DNA of 64,000 nucleotides from Ceratothoa steindachneri (lineage: Eukaryota; Arthropoda; Malacostraca; Isopoda; Cymothoidae). Within the stretch, counting starts at the first letter, position 1. Every line of letters begins with the position of its first letter. Of the stretch, positions 33,655 to 45,086 are shown piece by piece. The position numbers and the translations under genes were made by a program. The notes under the pieces are model-generated. The model worked only from the letters and a program-made list of their open reading frames with translations, was not told where the DNA came from and did no database searches. The stretch is from assembly GCA_963969495.1 (NCBI GenBank), contig OZ018330.1:68123936-68187935 (forward strand), given 5' to 3'.

Positions 33655-36270
33655 CTACACCTTTTTGGCCAGTTTCTGAGTTGCGACATTAATGGGCTCT
33701 AGACGCTGTCTGCGGTGCAGGTACCTTTGCCGAATATGCTCTCTTCCTCTGGTTTTATTTATGCAGAGGGATGCAGAGTTCTGCACTCGCTGGAGCCTCC
33801 TCATAGCGATCTTGCTGGCCGTTTGTGTCACTACTTCAGGATAGATGAACTTATCCCGGATAAACATCAGGTGTATTTTCCTGATATTCGCCGAACTAAG
33901 ATTTCTGAACCTATATAGCTTAGAGATTTCTCTCTTCGCAATATTTTGCCTCTCTTTGTAGTGACTCGAGTATCCGTGGACGGAGATTTTTAGGCCCAGA
34001 ATTGTGCATTCGGCGGAGTAGCCATATCTCCTGCCATCTATTACAAGGGGCCACGTCAACTTGCAGCACAGCGGGAGGATCTTAAATTTCTCCCTGTTTG
34101 TTCGGATTTTCCGCCTTCTCTCGTATTGGTTAAATTAGAGATCTCTGCAATAGTGTTGATCGCCTGATCCCTTGCTTTCTTAACCCTACTGGAGACGATC
34201 TGCATGACGTATTCTGCGTACTGCAGATACATCGTGTCACTGTGTATTGGAGTAGGGAGGTCGATGGTGAAGACCAGGTGAAGCAAAGACCTCAGGCAGC
34301 TCCCCTGGGAAACGCCTGCTTTGAGCTCGAATTCTGGTCCTTTGTGCTCTTCGATCATGATACGCGCCCTTTTGTCCATGATGAAGTCACAAAGGATCCT
34401 TTCCAGGACTGAGTCTAGCTGGAGACCTAGGATCTTGTATTGTAGTCTTCTCAGCCAAACCTTGTCGAAGGCCTTCTGCACGTCCCTCATCACGATGTCT
34501 ACATAGTGACCCTTCGCTCGGCAGTGTGCGATCTTTTCTGTTAGGAGCGCCAGGGCCGTTTCAGTGCCCCTTTTTTGGTCGGAACCCATGTTGTTGTGGG
34601 TTATGCTTTCCCAACTCGTCGAGTTGATTTTGTAGCCTGTCGGCTATAATCTTCTCGAAGATCTTGCCTGGTATTTCTAGGAGAGAGATTGGGTGATAGT
34701 TAGCCACTTGGAATGGGGGCTTATACTCTTTCGGGACAAAGATGATTTTAGCCACCTTATACCCGTCTGGGAAGTAACCTGTATTCAGGGATGTGTTCAT
34801 GGTGTTCACCACGCCCTGAATAATTTGCCGTGGGGCATTCACTAGGTTGTTCTTTGTGAGCCCAGACCAACCTAGGGCCCTTTGTTTGAAGGACCTTATG
34901 GTGTTCATGGTCTCTCCAATTGTGATCGGGCGCCCTTGGTTAAGCATCTCTTTTTCTCTAGATACTTGCGGGTGTGGGTAGGTCCTATGTATTATCGCTC
35001 CGAGGTCCTCGAGCAGTTAGTCTTCGAATTCCTGGTCGACATCGTCGTTCTCCTCAGGTGATATTGCAAAAAATCTCTTTCCAATGCCTCGTGAATCTCC
35101 TTTGAGAGAACCCGGATCTTCTATGATGATGTCGCCTTCCTTTATTTTATCCCAGGCCTGGGAGGCAATCCCCTAAGTCATTGGATGCTATTCCAAAATC
35201 TTACAGGATTTCTTTCCTTCACTAGTTTGCCTATGATATCGTCCTAGATTTCCTTCTGTTTCTCGAGGATTATGTTCTTTAATTCCTCCCTTAGCTGTCT
35301 CATTCGGGCTTCCCTTTCCCAGCTCAGGCCTGTCCTACCGACTTCCTCGTAGATGTCCGTGTTTCCTGACGATTTCTCTCATTTCGTCCGTCCACCTAGG
35401 TTGTGGGAGCATTTTTTACGAGATTCTGGGGACACATCTTTCGTCAGCTTGAATGAGGAGATTAGTGATCTTCTTAATCTCCTCATCAATTTCCTCAAGA
35501 TTTGGGTCATCCAGGTCACCTGGCTGGTAGGTGCTGAACATTTCTCTGTACTGCTCCCAGTTAGTTTTCGCGTAACTTTTCCTAAGTGTCACGGGCTTGA
35601 GCATTGGCGCAAGCGAAATAGTGATGATAATTGGGATATGATCGCTTGGGACCACTGAGCCTGGGGCGTTGGCGGTGTTGAAGTGAAATTCTGGAATTGC
35701 TAACACAATGTCCGGTTTTGTCGCCGAGCATCGTGTTAGATAAGTTGGGAAGTCTGGTCCAACTCTCCGGAGCCTATTTCTTTCAAATAGTAGCTCCAGG
35801 TTTCGTCCCCTTTGGTCGACGCGCCTGTAGCCAGATGCACGGCAACTGGCGTTTAGGTCCCCACCTATCAACGTTAGCCTTTTGTGCCCGAAGAGGGTGA
35901 CGAAGTTGTTAATCGGTAAGTATTGTCGCCTGGGCGGCTTGTAGGCTGCCGCCATAGTTAGGCATCCACCAGGGTCGGGTCTCGACGGCCACGAATGATT
36001 CGTCTAAGTCCGGTAGTTTTTTGAACTTTATGTTTTTTTCTGATAGCGATGGCTGCACCATCATATCTTTCTTGTGTATGATTGTTTTGTATTATCGTGT
36101 AATTGTGTATTTTTATAGTGTCCGTGTTTTTGTTGACGCCGTGTTCTGATATGAGAATGATGTCCGGGTCCACTTTACGGAAGATGTTACCGTAAGGAAT
36201 GGACTTTCTCTCCATCCATTTACATTCAGTGTGAGTATTTTTAGAGCGTTGTTTATGTTTTTCATGTTTT
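33655..36270 (-). pseudogene. Nimb/I-like LINE ORF2 (endonuclease and reverse transcriptase), inactivated
   Basis: The minus strand encodes a long ORF2 starting near 36267 with MKNINNALKILTLNVNGW. The endonuclease shows IILISEHGV, GGDLNA and VVPSDHIPIII. The reverse transcriptase follows with YHPISLLEIPGKIFEKII, QQHGFRPKKG, MRDVQKAFDKVW and GVSQGSC. The catalytic box reads YLQYAEYVMQIV where active relatives have F-A-D-D, so both aspartates are lost. Frames are split at about 36200, 35400-34950, 34590 and 34060 by frameshifts and stops. A C-terminal part with IYPEVV and LQRVQNSA ends at 33655. ORF1 lies immediately upstream at 36.4-37.9 kb in the same orientation, so the whole insertion is about 5 kb and nearly full length, but dead. 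Confidence 0.88.
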
Positions 36271-36423
36271 CTTGTTCCTGTGTTTTTGTTCTTTTGGTGT
36301 TTCTTAAGTGTTGTGGTTTTTGCCGTTTCTTATCTTCTTGTAATCTGCATCACTTAGGGTGATGCAGGAGTCTTTGTGCAATTTTACAGTGCCTTCATGC
36401 ATCGCTTGCTCAATATCTGATTC

Positions 36424-37925
36424 TCATTCTGGTGCTGAGTAGATCCATTTAATTATTTTTTGCTGGATACCCTGATATATCTCCTTGGGGGAGAGCTTCT
36501 CGGGGTATGGGGTCGGCTCGTTCGTTATTATTTTGAGGTCGACCTCCTCTTCATCGTACTTGTAAGTACGTTTCAAGGTCTTCGACCTACTTCTTGAGCT
36601 TACAGGGCTCTTGGTCGCCCTGTTTTCGGCCTCCTCAGCATCAGATTCCGAGGACGATTGGCTCGCGAGGTTGCTCTCTGCTTCTTTGAATCTTCTCGCC
36701 ACTTTACTCTCCTTCTTCTCACGGTGCCTTTGTGCCTCCAATCTTGGGTCTATGCTAATTGTATTTATTTTTACAGTCGTGGCCTTCGCTTCTTTTTCAG
36801 ACTCTGATGGTCTTTCCTTCGGGAGAAATGGAGTCGCCGGTACCTCTGGTGCACACTTGGCCAGAAATTGTAGCTGCAACACGTCTCCCGATGGGCCTCG
36901 CCCGGAAACCACATCTCAGACTTGCCGTTCTTTTTCAGCATGAGATTTAGTGTCTTCGCGAACGATCCTGAGTTCGTAAGATTATTTAAGTGCGCAAATA
37001 ATATGCACGTAAGAATCTTTGTCGAATTCTCATCCTCTAGTTTGAGATAAGTCTTCGGCTGTTGCTTCTCTGTCATTCTTGTTCGGGCTGTTTTTGTTGC
37101 TTGGGTGTAGGAGGTAGTATTCCTCCTCATTTCCTCAGCTTTCTTTTTTCTTATGATTTCTTTCTATTGGGGACAGGACATGGTCATCGCCCTGTGGTTC
37201 AGTCAGCAGTTTGAGCACCTTTCCGTTGCTGCCGTGACTCTCGCCATCCATGGCCTTTTCCACTGCATCTAGAGCACGGGATACTTTGCTCTTTACAATC
37301 CTTTGTTGCATGGCGTTCCATTTTAAAGCAGCGGAAGCATACCTGGATGGGGACGAACTCTTCCCTCTCTATCTGGATTCCACTGATTTTAGCGTTGAAG
37401 AGTAGTAATCCTCTTTCTTTGGCCTTTTGGGCCATTTGTGTTTCGCTAAATATGATTTGAAATACATGTTGGTGTTGAGTGTTGTCCCGTTTATTACGGA
37501 ACTTCACTACTTCCACCACGTTGGCCTACGACTGGTTTCTGTTAACTTCCTCCTTGATCTCTTCCTTATTGTGGTGACCGATCCAGGGGTCTAGCTGTCT
37601 GCACACCACGCTGCGATGTGCCTGTATCTGAGGGGGGAGTGCTGGGATGGAGGTTTATCTCTTTTAGTAACCGCTGTCCTTCTTCCTTTCTCAGCGTCTC
37701 CACATCTGCCTCTTTCTCGCAGATTAGGAGTAACCGACTGGGGTTTCTATCAGTCTGGGGATAGCCACGTTCAGCTTACCGAAGACCGTCGGGATCACCG
37801 TTCCTTGGTCCGGCTTAGGTTGTCCACCTATTGTCCTCAATGGGACTCTTGTGGCTGGGTGGGACGCCATTTTGTTGCGTTTGCAGCCCCTATGACTGGA
37901 AATGCAAATCGTCGCTACCAAGCTC
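36424..37925 (-). pseudogene. Nimb/I-like LINE ORF1 (gag-like, CCHC) remnant
   Basis: The minus strand encodes the first protein of the same LINE. It runs from about 37921 (GKLNVAIPRLIETPVGYS near 37760), through CRQLDPWIG and VFQIIFSETQMAQKAKERG, to the zinc knuckles CFRCFKMERHATKDC and CSRCSGKGHGW. A frameshift follows (RCSNC), then NHRAMTMSCPQ, a TAG stop and a lysine-rich stretch. The last part has KILTCIL, EMWFPG and an acidic/serine-rich tail ending at 36424. The protein would bind element RNA. Stops near 37720, 37520 and 37160 and several frame changes make it a pseudogene. The same order of landmarks is seen in the remnant at 9.6-10.5 kb. Confidence 0.85.
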
Positions 37926-38652
37926 TGTTTTTCTTGGTTTGTTGCACGGCTTCAATTTTACGTGTGTGTGTATATATTTTTTACGTTTTATGATATTTGG
38001 TTTTCCTTGGGGATGTAGAGATACCTCTCCCCCCCGCGCTCACCAGCCGCCTAGATGGAAATGGGAATTGTTTTTTTGGATGGATGATAACGATGGATGA
38101 GGTGAATCCGGTTGGGATCTTCTCAGGGGTGTGATTGTATGGCGAACCTATTGACAACGCCCCCCCACCCGAGGGTGTTTTAATCGCAACCGCATCCCAA
38201 CATACCATAGAGACGGTTGTGTGTCCCTATTTGGTCCTGGGAGGGGCCTCCGCCGGGATGAGCAGCGGAGGTAGCAGTCCGTCCCTAATCCGGAAGAATT
38301 TTTGACATTGTTATCAGCTGTGGGCTATTCCTCAAACCAGCCTCCTCCAATGCCCCCAATTATGGCCATGCTGCTGCCTGGCATAGTTGGGACGAAACAT
38401 GAATGGCCATCCCTGTTCTCATCTAACGGTGGTTTACGCAGGGGGGTGGGCCGGGGACTTAAGCAGTCATCTGCCTAAGTGGGTCGCTGTAAAAGGAAAG
38501 ATGATTAGTAGGGAATGATGATGAAGATGAGTGTGACACCAGTATAATACTCTCTTTTGTGAAATCTGGTTCTAAAATTAGAAACCAGATTTTTGGAGGC
38601 GTAGACAAAAATCTTCCCAAAACCTTTCCTCCTTTGCCAGATAGCAAGATGA
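37926..38652. other. Probable 5' region of the Nimb-like LINE and flank
   Basis: GC-rich sequence upstream of the ORF1 remnant, with runs of C and G (38028-38036, 38160-38167). It could be the 5' UTR of the LINE; the boundary is not defined. No other gene is seen. Confidence 0.4.
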
Positions 38653-39075
38653 TTGTTCCGAGGTAGTTCTGCCAAGAATTCCGACCCTACTACGGATATT
38701 AATTTAATTATATACTACAAGACCAAGAAAACAATTAGTTGCATCATGAAGAACACCTGTCTCCCTCCAACGAGCGAACTCCAGGAGACTAACATCGTGT
38801 ACGAATATTCGTGCAAAGACGGTGACTGTGAACACCGCAATTCAAAGTACATCGGCGTAACCTCCACAACCCTGCCAAGGCGACTGACAGCTCACCTTCA
38901 AGATGGCGCGATTAAAAAACACGCCCACTCTCATGGCACTACCATAACCCGTGAAAAGCGGAATCAGGACACTTCAATCATCCTGAGACTCCAAAACCGC
39001 AAAAGATTGCGGATGGCCGAAGCTGTCATTATTCAAATAAAGAAACCGGCAATTACCGTGCAACTTCAGCCTTAA
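38653..39075 (+). pseudogene. Penelope-like GIY-YIG endonuclease fragment
   Basis: A 140-codon open frame containing a GIY-YIG endonuclease: IVYEYSCKDGDCEH, then SKYIGVTSTTLPRRLTAHL with the conserved arginine, and RLRMAEAVIIQI with the glutamate. The frame is intact to its stop at 39075 and ends in KKPAITVQLQP, the style of C-terminus I know from one Penelope-like family in aquatic invertebrates. No RT domain lies upstream on the plus strand, so this is the 3' end of a 5'-truncated element. It belongs to a family different from elements 1-4 of this window. Confidence 0.8.
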
Positions 39076-40195
39076 AACATACTCCCGACATCTCGGCGTC
39101 TCCGAGTTGATGGCCGTTAAAGAATCATGTTTTCAAACTTCGTTTTCCTTTGCCTCCTTTGCCAGAGAACTAGATCTGAAAGACAAATAGTTAGAAATGA
39201 AAGGAAATGAAAAGAGAGGTAGGAGACAAAGAACAGCTCTTCCGATCCCCCCCCCACGCCCTCCTTGGCGCTTATGGAGCGGCAAGGAGGGAGGGAGGAG
39301 GCCCGGTACTCCCTTATAGACCTCCATAGTCATACTGTATAGAGCCAAAGTAGGCTCTAAGCACTGTGAGTACGGCGGTTAGGAGTGAGAGGGAGAGGAA
39401 GAGGAAGAGGAAGGTTTTATGATAGGACAGCGAAGAAAATAGTAGGAGACAAAAGTGGACTTAGTTAGTCATGGGACCTGCAGCTTAACGTGGAGTACGA
39501 ACCGCGACGTGTCTCTTGTCTCTAACTATAACTATAACAGTTTATCGTGACCCCTGTCCCGCGTATCACTGTGAGCCCCGTGTGCGAATATGATAGTAAA
39601 AAACGAATAGATTCAGAAGGCTGAAGGAAGTAAGAGGTTTGCAAAAAGATGCTAATTGCCTGACGGTCAGGTTTATTTCTGTTCATTTTAGGTAGTATAG
39701 TTAGCGTGATAAAGTTAGAAAGTAGTATTGGCATATATGAGCTGTTCAAACCGTCATTAGTAAATATTCTTACTAAAAACTGGTGTAGATTTTCTATCTC
39801 TCTCTTTATTCTTTCCTATTCCTATCCTAGTTATAATTGACTATATGCTATTCTCTGGTTTGATTCGGTTAATTAATTACTCTTATTCGTCGTCGAGTAT
39901 TAATCTCTTTGTCTAGATGTAGATTTCTTCTTCGTCTTCTTCTCCTCCCTCCTCTATCCTTGGGAAACATGTGAATAATCTGGGTGATCTCCATCCTTCT
40001 CTTTGGGCAATTTGGTTGGTTAATTCAACTCCTACTTCATTCTGTGTCTTTTTTAAGACTTTCCTTGCTCTTTTTTGCAATTATTCTGTTAAGTGGCTTT
40101 ATCCTTGTCTCCCTGTGCAGATCTCGTAGTCTTCTTCTTTCTCCTCTTCTGGTGTTTGTTATTAAGTAGATAGCTTTGTTTGGGGCTTTTTAGAG
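39076..40195. other. Unassigned sequence
   Basis: No recognisable gene. A small perfect hairpin (CCCTCCTTG with CAAGGAGGG, about 39260-39291) lies in a purine-rich stretch. Confidence 0.4.
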
Positions 40196-41080
40196 TCTTA
40201 ATAGGTTACTTCTCGAGATCGTGTACATCGCGATGGTTAGATAAATATTCGCAGGCTGTACTATGGCTTGATAAACTTTTCTCTTGTTTTTCATACTTAG
40301 GTTAACTAACAAGTACAGTAATGCCAAGTCGCTTTTCCCTTAATTTACTCTCTCAGTTACGTGCTTTTGATAACCTGATTTCGTAATGGTTAGTCCGAGC
40401 ACCTCACATTCTTTGTCGTATCTGTAGCGCTGTCCTTCTACATATACATCTGAGATGTTCTTACGGTGCACGGGTACCATTTTAAATTTATCGCTATTGG
40501 TTTTAATTTTCCATTTTTCTTCGTATGTATTAATGCTTCTTATCTCTTTTGCAGTCATCCTAGCTTGCATTGAGCCGTTGCTGTAGGGACAAAGTATGAT
40601 TTGAGTGACGTCGTCGGCAAATTGGATTTTCAAGCAGCCTTCATTTCTTGGTGGTGGTATATCTGCTGTGTAGATTGAATAGAAAGACGTACTCAGACAT
40701 CCGCCTTGGGGCAAACCCGCAGCGAGTTCGAATATTTCCCCCTGATGTCGTCCTATTTCCACATAAGCACGTCTCTCCATTACATAATCACATAAAATCC
40801 TTTCGATCTTGTTGTTTATTCCTAATCTGAGTATCTTGAGTTGTATACCCCTCTGCCATACTTTGTTGAAAGCCTTGGAGATGTCCCGGCATACGATGTC
40901 TACGCTCATTTTTCTTTCTTTGCTTTCGCTATCTTTTCAAAGATGACTTCAAAGGCTATCTCCGTGCTTTTGTTTTCCCTGAAGCCAAATCTTCAGCTGT
41001 TTCTTCGGCCATTATCATCGAGGAATTTGGACAGTCTGTTATTTATTATTTTTTTCCAATAGTCACTCGGGACTGAATGG
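40196..41080 (-). pseudogene. Nimb/I-like LINE reverse transcriptase fragment
   Basis: The minus strand carries a second Nimb-like LINE RT. It starts near 41070 with IINNRLSKFLDDNG, then FGFRENKSTEIAF and, after a frameshift at about 40910, the 189-codon frame 40909-40340. That frame has VCRDISKAFNKVW (the usual AFDKVW with Asp to Asn at the non-catalytic position), GLPQGGCLS and the catalytic FADDVTQII. After a stop at 40340 a degraded C-terminal segment continues to about 40196. The catalytic aspartates are kept, unlike the copy at 33.7-36.3 kb. The 5' part is missing: at about 41080 the sequence passes directly into a mariner transposase. Confidence 0.82.
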
Positions 41081-41084
41081 TAGA

Positions 41085-41930
41085 TGTGGAAGAATCTCAA
41101 CATCGTTAATCCTTTTGAACTTCTCCATAGTCAACCTGGCAGAACGTGGAGTCGCATTGTTTAGCTGAAACAAAGACTGACCTCGATTGATTAAAGCAGG
41201 AAACTCCTTCTTCAGTTTGTCGTACACGCGGTCTAGTTGCAGGTAATATAGTTTATCGTTGATGTCGCAACCATGTGAAACAAGATCGAAATGCAGTACT
41301 CCTTAGAAATTCTTGTTAAACCGATTCCGTTCTGGAATCGATGCCAGTTGTTCACCATGTGGAACCCATTTTTTTCTCCCGATCGTGATTAACAAAGTAT
41401 ACGCACTTCTCATCTGATGTGATAAATCACCTCCAGAATCGATCATCCATTGGGTTATTAAGAAGTTGGCTGCAAATCTCTAGTCTATGGGCAGCTTGTA
41501 CTCCGATGATGTCAAATGGATCCAATTGGAGCTTCTTGTGAACAAAATCCATTTGAAGCAATCGGTTTAGCACAGTCTGATGGGTTGACACTCCAACAAC
41601 TTTCTCAAGATGACGGCTGCTCGCAGAATGTTTTAATTTCAATGATGACACTTAAGCCTCGCTACCAAAGTTTGATGCTTTGCGGGAACGTGGTTGATCA
41701 TCGAGAGTAATATCTACATAGTTGAAACGTATGTACCACCTCGAGACCTTCGCTTGACTGATTGTGACTTCTCTTTCAGTATCGCAAACTTCCTTCACAT
41801 CAACTCTTGTAGAAAGTTTTCGCTTCTAACGATAGCGAATCGAAACTCTAATTCCACTTTCTTCCAAACTCAGTTCTGTCAGTGTGGGCTTACACAAAGA
41901 GAAATAAACGGCATAAGAGTAACAAACACC
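41085..41930 (-). pseudogene. mariner-type transposase pseudogene
   Basis: The minus strand encodes a decayed mariner transposase. Segments in order: KRRSRGGTYVSTM (about 41730); a helix-turn-helix-like segment SRHLEKVVGVSTHQTVLNRL in frame 41651-41427; AAHRLEICSQLL; RFITSDEKCVYFVNHDREK, holding the first catalytic Asp; QLDRVYDKLKKEFPALINR; and LNNATPRSARLTMEKF. In the last segment active enzymes have H-D-N-A, so the second Asp has become Asn. The sequence ends at VEILPHLPFSP, next to the start of the Nimb-like RT fragment, and the C-terminal third is missing. Stops near 41700 and 41310 confirm it is dead. No terminal inverted repeats are evident. Confidence 0.78.
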
Positions 41931-42033
41931 GGCAGTGCACAGGGGATGGCAGTCGAATGAGTAAGGCTAACTTAACCTAATGTTGGTTTGCTCGTTCTGA
42001 ATTAAATTGTCTTCGGAGAATGTGGTTTAATTC

Positions 42034-42037
<4 letters not shown>

Positions 42038-42130
<93 letters not shown>
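42038..42130. repeat. (TA)n microsatellite
   Basis: About 93 bp of TA dinucleotide, directly followed by the interspersed repeat at 42131. Confidence 0.98.
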
Positions 42131-42132
<2 letters not shown>

Positions 42133-42355
42133 CGAGAGAAGTGGTTGATGCTTGTAGTGAAAGGAGAGGTTGTTTGGTCACCAGTTCCAAGTTGGAACAA
42201 ATATTTCTTCATTGATATATGATTCCAAGTTTAAGATTCGAGTACGTTTAAGGATGGACACCAGATAGGTGGTCAGGCCGGTTGGAACACTGTGCATACG
42301 AGTCTGTTCAATTTTTGTGTATATGGATCGCCACAAATTAACCAGCCTTCTGAAT
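42131..42355 (+). repeat. Interspersed repeat, copy A
   Basis: This segment matches 57424-57580 plus 58303-58385 in the same orientation. Shared stretches include GGTTGATGCTTGTAG, TCACCAGTTCCAAG, AATATTTCTTC and, in the second half, TTTTTGTGTAWATGGATC. Copy B has about 720 bp extra between the halves. A (TA)n tract abuts copy A on its left and copy B on its right. Nature unknown. Confidence 0.75.
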
Positions 42356-43084
42356 TAGCAAATGTAGTTACATTTATGTGGTTACATATAAAATATAAAA
42401 ATTATGAAATAACGTGAGAGTAGCAACAATTAAGAACATTCAATAAAAATAATTATATGATTCAATCGGAATTATTGAATGAGTTAAAATATAGTAAAAA
42501 AGATTTATTGGCATAGTAAATAGAATAAATAAAAAGATGAGGTAAGATGTACACTTATTCGTTAGTTAAAATAATACATGAATATAAAAGAACATTAGTA
42601 CTTGTGAACTTAATGTTAAAATTCCACACATCAAATATTATTGAAGCAAAATACTGATTAGAACTAGTTAGACAGAATAAATAAAACAAATTTGTACAAA
42701 CGTTCGTAATAATTAAGACGGTACTCGTATTTAAATGATGCAATTTGAATATAGAAATGTTAAAATTTAAATTTCTAATGATATATTTTGAAATATGGTG
42801 GTCAGAGGTCATATGAGTCAAGTTGTAGTTCACTCTAAAAGTGTGCCCGTCAATTGAGTGTGAATGTAGAGGAACTAAAATGAGTTGATTAACTACACAA
42901 TTTCTGCACATGCGAGAGTACACATGAATATAGTAAATTTGAGAAAAAAATAATTGGTTACCCTAGATAAATAATTTGATGAAGAGAGTGGTCGAGCTGA
43001 CTTACAAGCCTAGAGAATGCGAAGAGAACCGTACTCGTCGTATGGCCTTGTAGCTTCGAAGTAACCTATTTTAGTCGGTTCGTT
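42356..43084. other. AT-rich sequence without recognised features
   Basis: Strongly AT-rich, no recognisable coding motif on either strand. Confidence 0.4.
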
Positions 43085-43660
43085 AGATGAGAGGCATGTC
43101 ACCGTAGGTAAGATTCTCTGAATGCTATGAGTTGAGAGGCATGTCACCGTAGGTAAGATTCTCTGAATGCTATGAGTTGAGAGGCATGTCACCGTAGGTA
43201 AGATTCTCTGAATGCTGAGTTGAGAGGCATGTCACTGTAGGGAAGATTCTCTGAATGCTATGAGTTGAGAGGCATGTCACCGTAGGTAAGATTTTCTGAA
43301 TGCTATGAGTTGAGAGGCATGTTACCGTAGGTAAGATTCTCTGAATGCTATGAGTTGAGAGGCATGTCACCGTAGGTAAGATTCTCTGAATGCTATGAGT
43401 TGAGAGGCATGTCACCGTAGATAAGATTCTCTGAATGCTATGAGTTGAGAGGCATGTCACTGTAAGTAAGATTCTCTGAATGCTATGAGTTGAGAGGCAT
43501 GTCACCGTAGGTAAGATTCTCTGAATGCTATGAGTTGAGATGCATGTCACTGTAGATAACATTATGTGAACGCTAATGTGTCGAGAGGTATGTCGGCGTA
43601 AGTAGCATTACGTGAATGCTATAAGTTGAGAGACATGTCGCCGTTGGGAGCTGTAGAGGA
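43085..43660. repeat. 45-bp satellite, array 1
   Basis: About 12 tandem monomers of 45 bp, very similar to each other, of the form GAGAGGCATGTCACCGTAGG plus TAAGATTCTCTGAATGCTATGAGTT. This variant is more homogeneous than the two larger arrays. Because 45 is divisible by three, a 130-codon minus-strand frame stays open; I do not consider it a gene. Confidence 0.95.
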
Positions 43661-44689
43661 ATTCCACGTGGAGTTTCTTTTCCAGCACGGAAGTGATGTC
43701 CTTGCGCTGTAAAGGATTTTAGAAGTTGGTTAGGCTTAAATATGTAAGACTCTGTCCCCCTCCCTTTCACAAGCGGTAGCCTCGAACCGCGTCCACCACG
43801 GCCCACCTTTACACGGGTTAGAATCGCCTCGGCCTGAAGATTTGAGGCCATTCGATAGTAGCGCTGTTTCCCCCACCCCCGCGGGAAGAGCCTCGGATAT
43901 ATACTCGTATATGGCTCGTCTTCCATGTGGCAGACTCAGAGTTGAGAAGTCTCGCCGGGACCCAAGAAGATTCCCATAGTTCCAAGTCAGGTGCTAACAA
44001 AGCAAAGTGACGGCTGAACTTTTTGTGTGTTGGAATTAGCTCCAGCCAGTGAGGTAATTCCATCTGACGATCACCACCGAGCGATTTTTCCGACTCCACT
44101 CATCAACTCCTGTCGAAGCCCTCCTCGTTCGCCCCTCGTTTTCAGGTGGCCGAAAAACTCTCCCCTGGACCGGACGTTACCCCCCTTTCCTTTTTGGAGA
44201 ACCATCATCACGTTAACTTCCCGCTCAGAAGCTCCGAGTGCCCTCGCCATCACATTAATTGCCTGCAGAAGACATCCGTGAAACCTTACCTTAACGTCTC
44301 ACCCGGAATCCTACATAAGCCAACCCCTCTTCCCTTTCAGCAACCCAATTGAGTTAATCCTCCCCATTTGAATAGCTCCTTCTGTAATACATTAATTTTT
44401 ACCTTCAGAGTCTGATGCATAACTCTGAAATTCCCCCCTCATTTACCAATTTATTTTTGCCTATTTAATTCTCTTATTTTTATTGTAATAAAATTAAATT
44501 TTTGTACATGCCTCTTTAAATAACCTTGAGCTTTGCTATTGCCCAAATTTTACCTGACCTCGTTGCACTCTTATCTCGTTGCGTTCCGTTCCTTGTGGTT
44601 CGCCTTTAAGTTATTGGTCCCTTCCCCATAAATATAGTATGGTATTGATATAATATATTGTCATACCACGACAGGAGCATTATGTGGAG
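43661..44689. other. Unassigned insert between satellite arrays
   Basis: About 1 kb of non-repetitive sequence between arrays 1 and 2. Open frames at 43818-44352 on both strands lack recognisable domains. I cannot identify ends of a transposon. Confidence 0.4.
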
Positions 44690-44993
44690 GCTAGAAGTTG
44701 GGAGACATGTCGCCGTTAGTATAATTATGTCAATTCTCTGAGTTAATGGCATATCACCCTTGGTAGCATTTTCTGAATGCTATGAGTTGAGAGGCATGTC
44801 ACGCTTGATAGGATTTTGTGAATGCAATAAGTTGAGAAGCAGGTCGCCGTTGTTAGCATTATGGAAATGCTAATGAATTGAGAGGCATGTCGTGGTTGGT
44901 AGCATTATGTGAATGTTATATGTTGAGAGGCGTGTTGCAGTTGGTAGCATTATATGAATGATATCAGTTGAGACGCATCTCTCTGTTGTTAGC

Positions 44994-45086
<93 letters not shown>

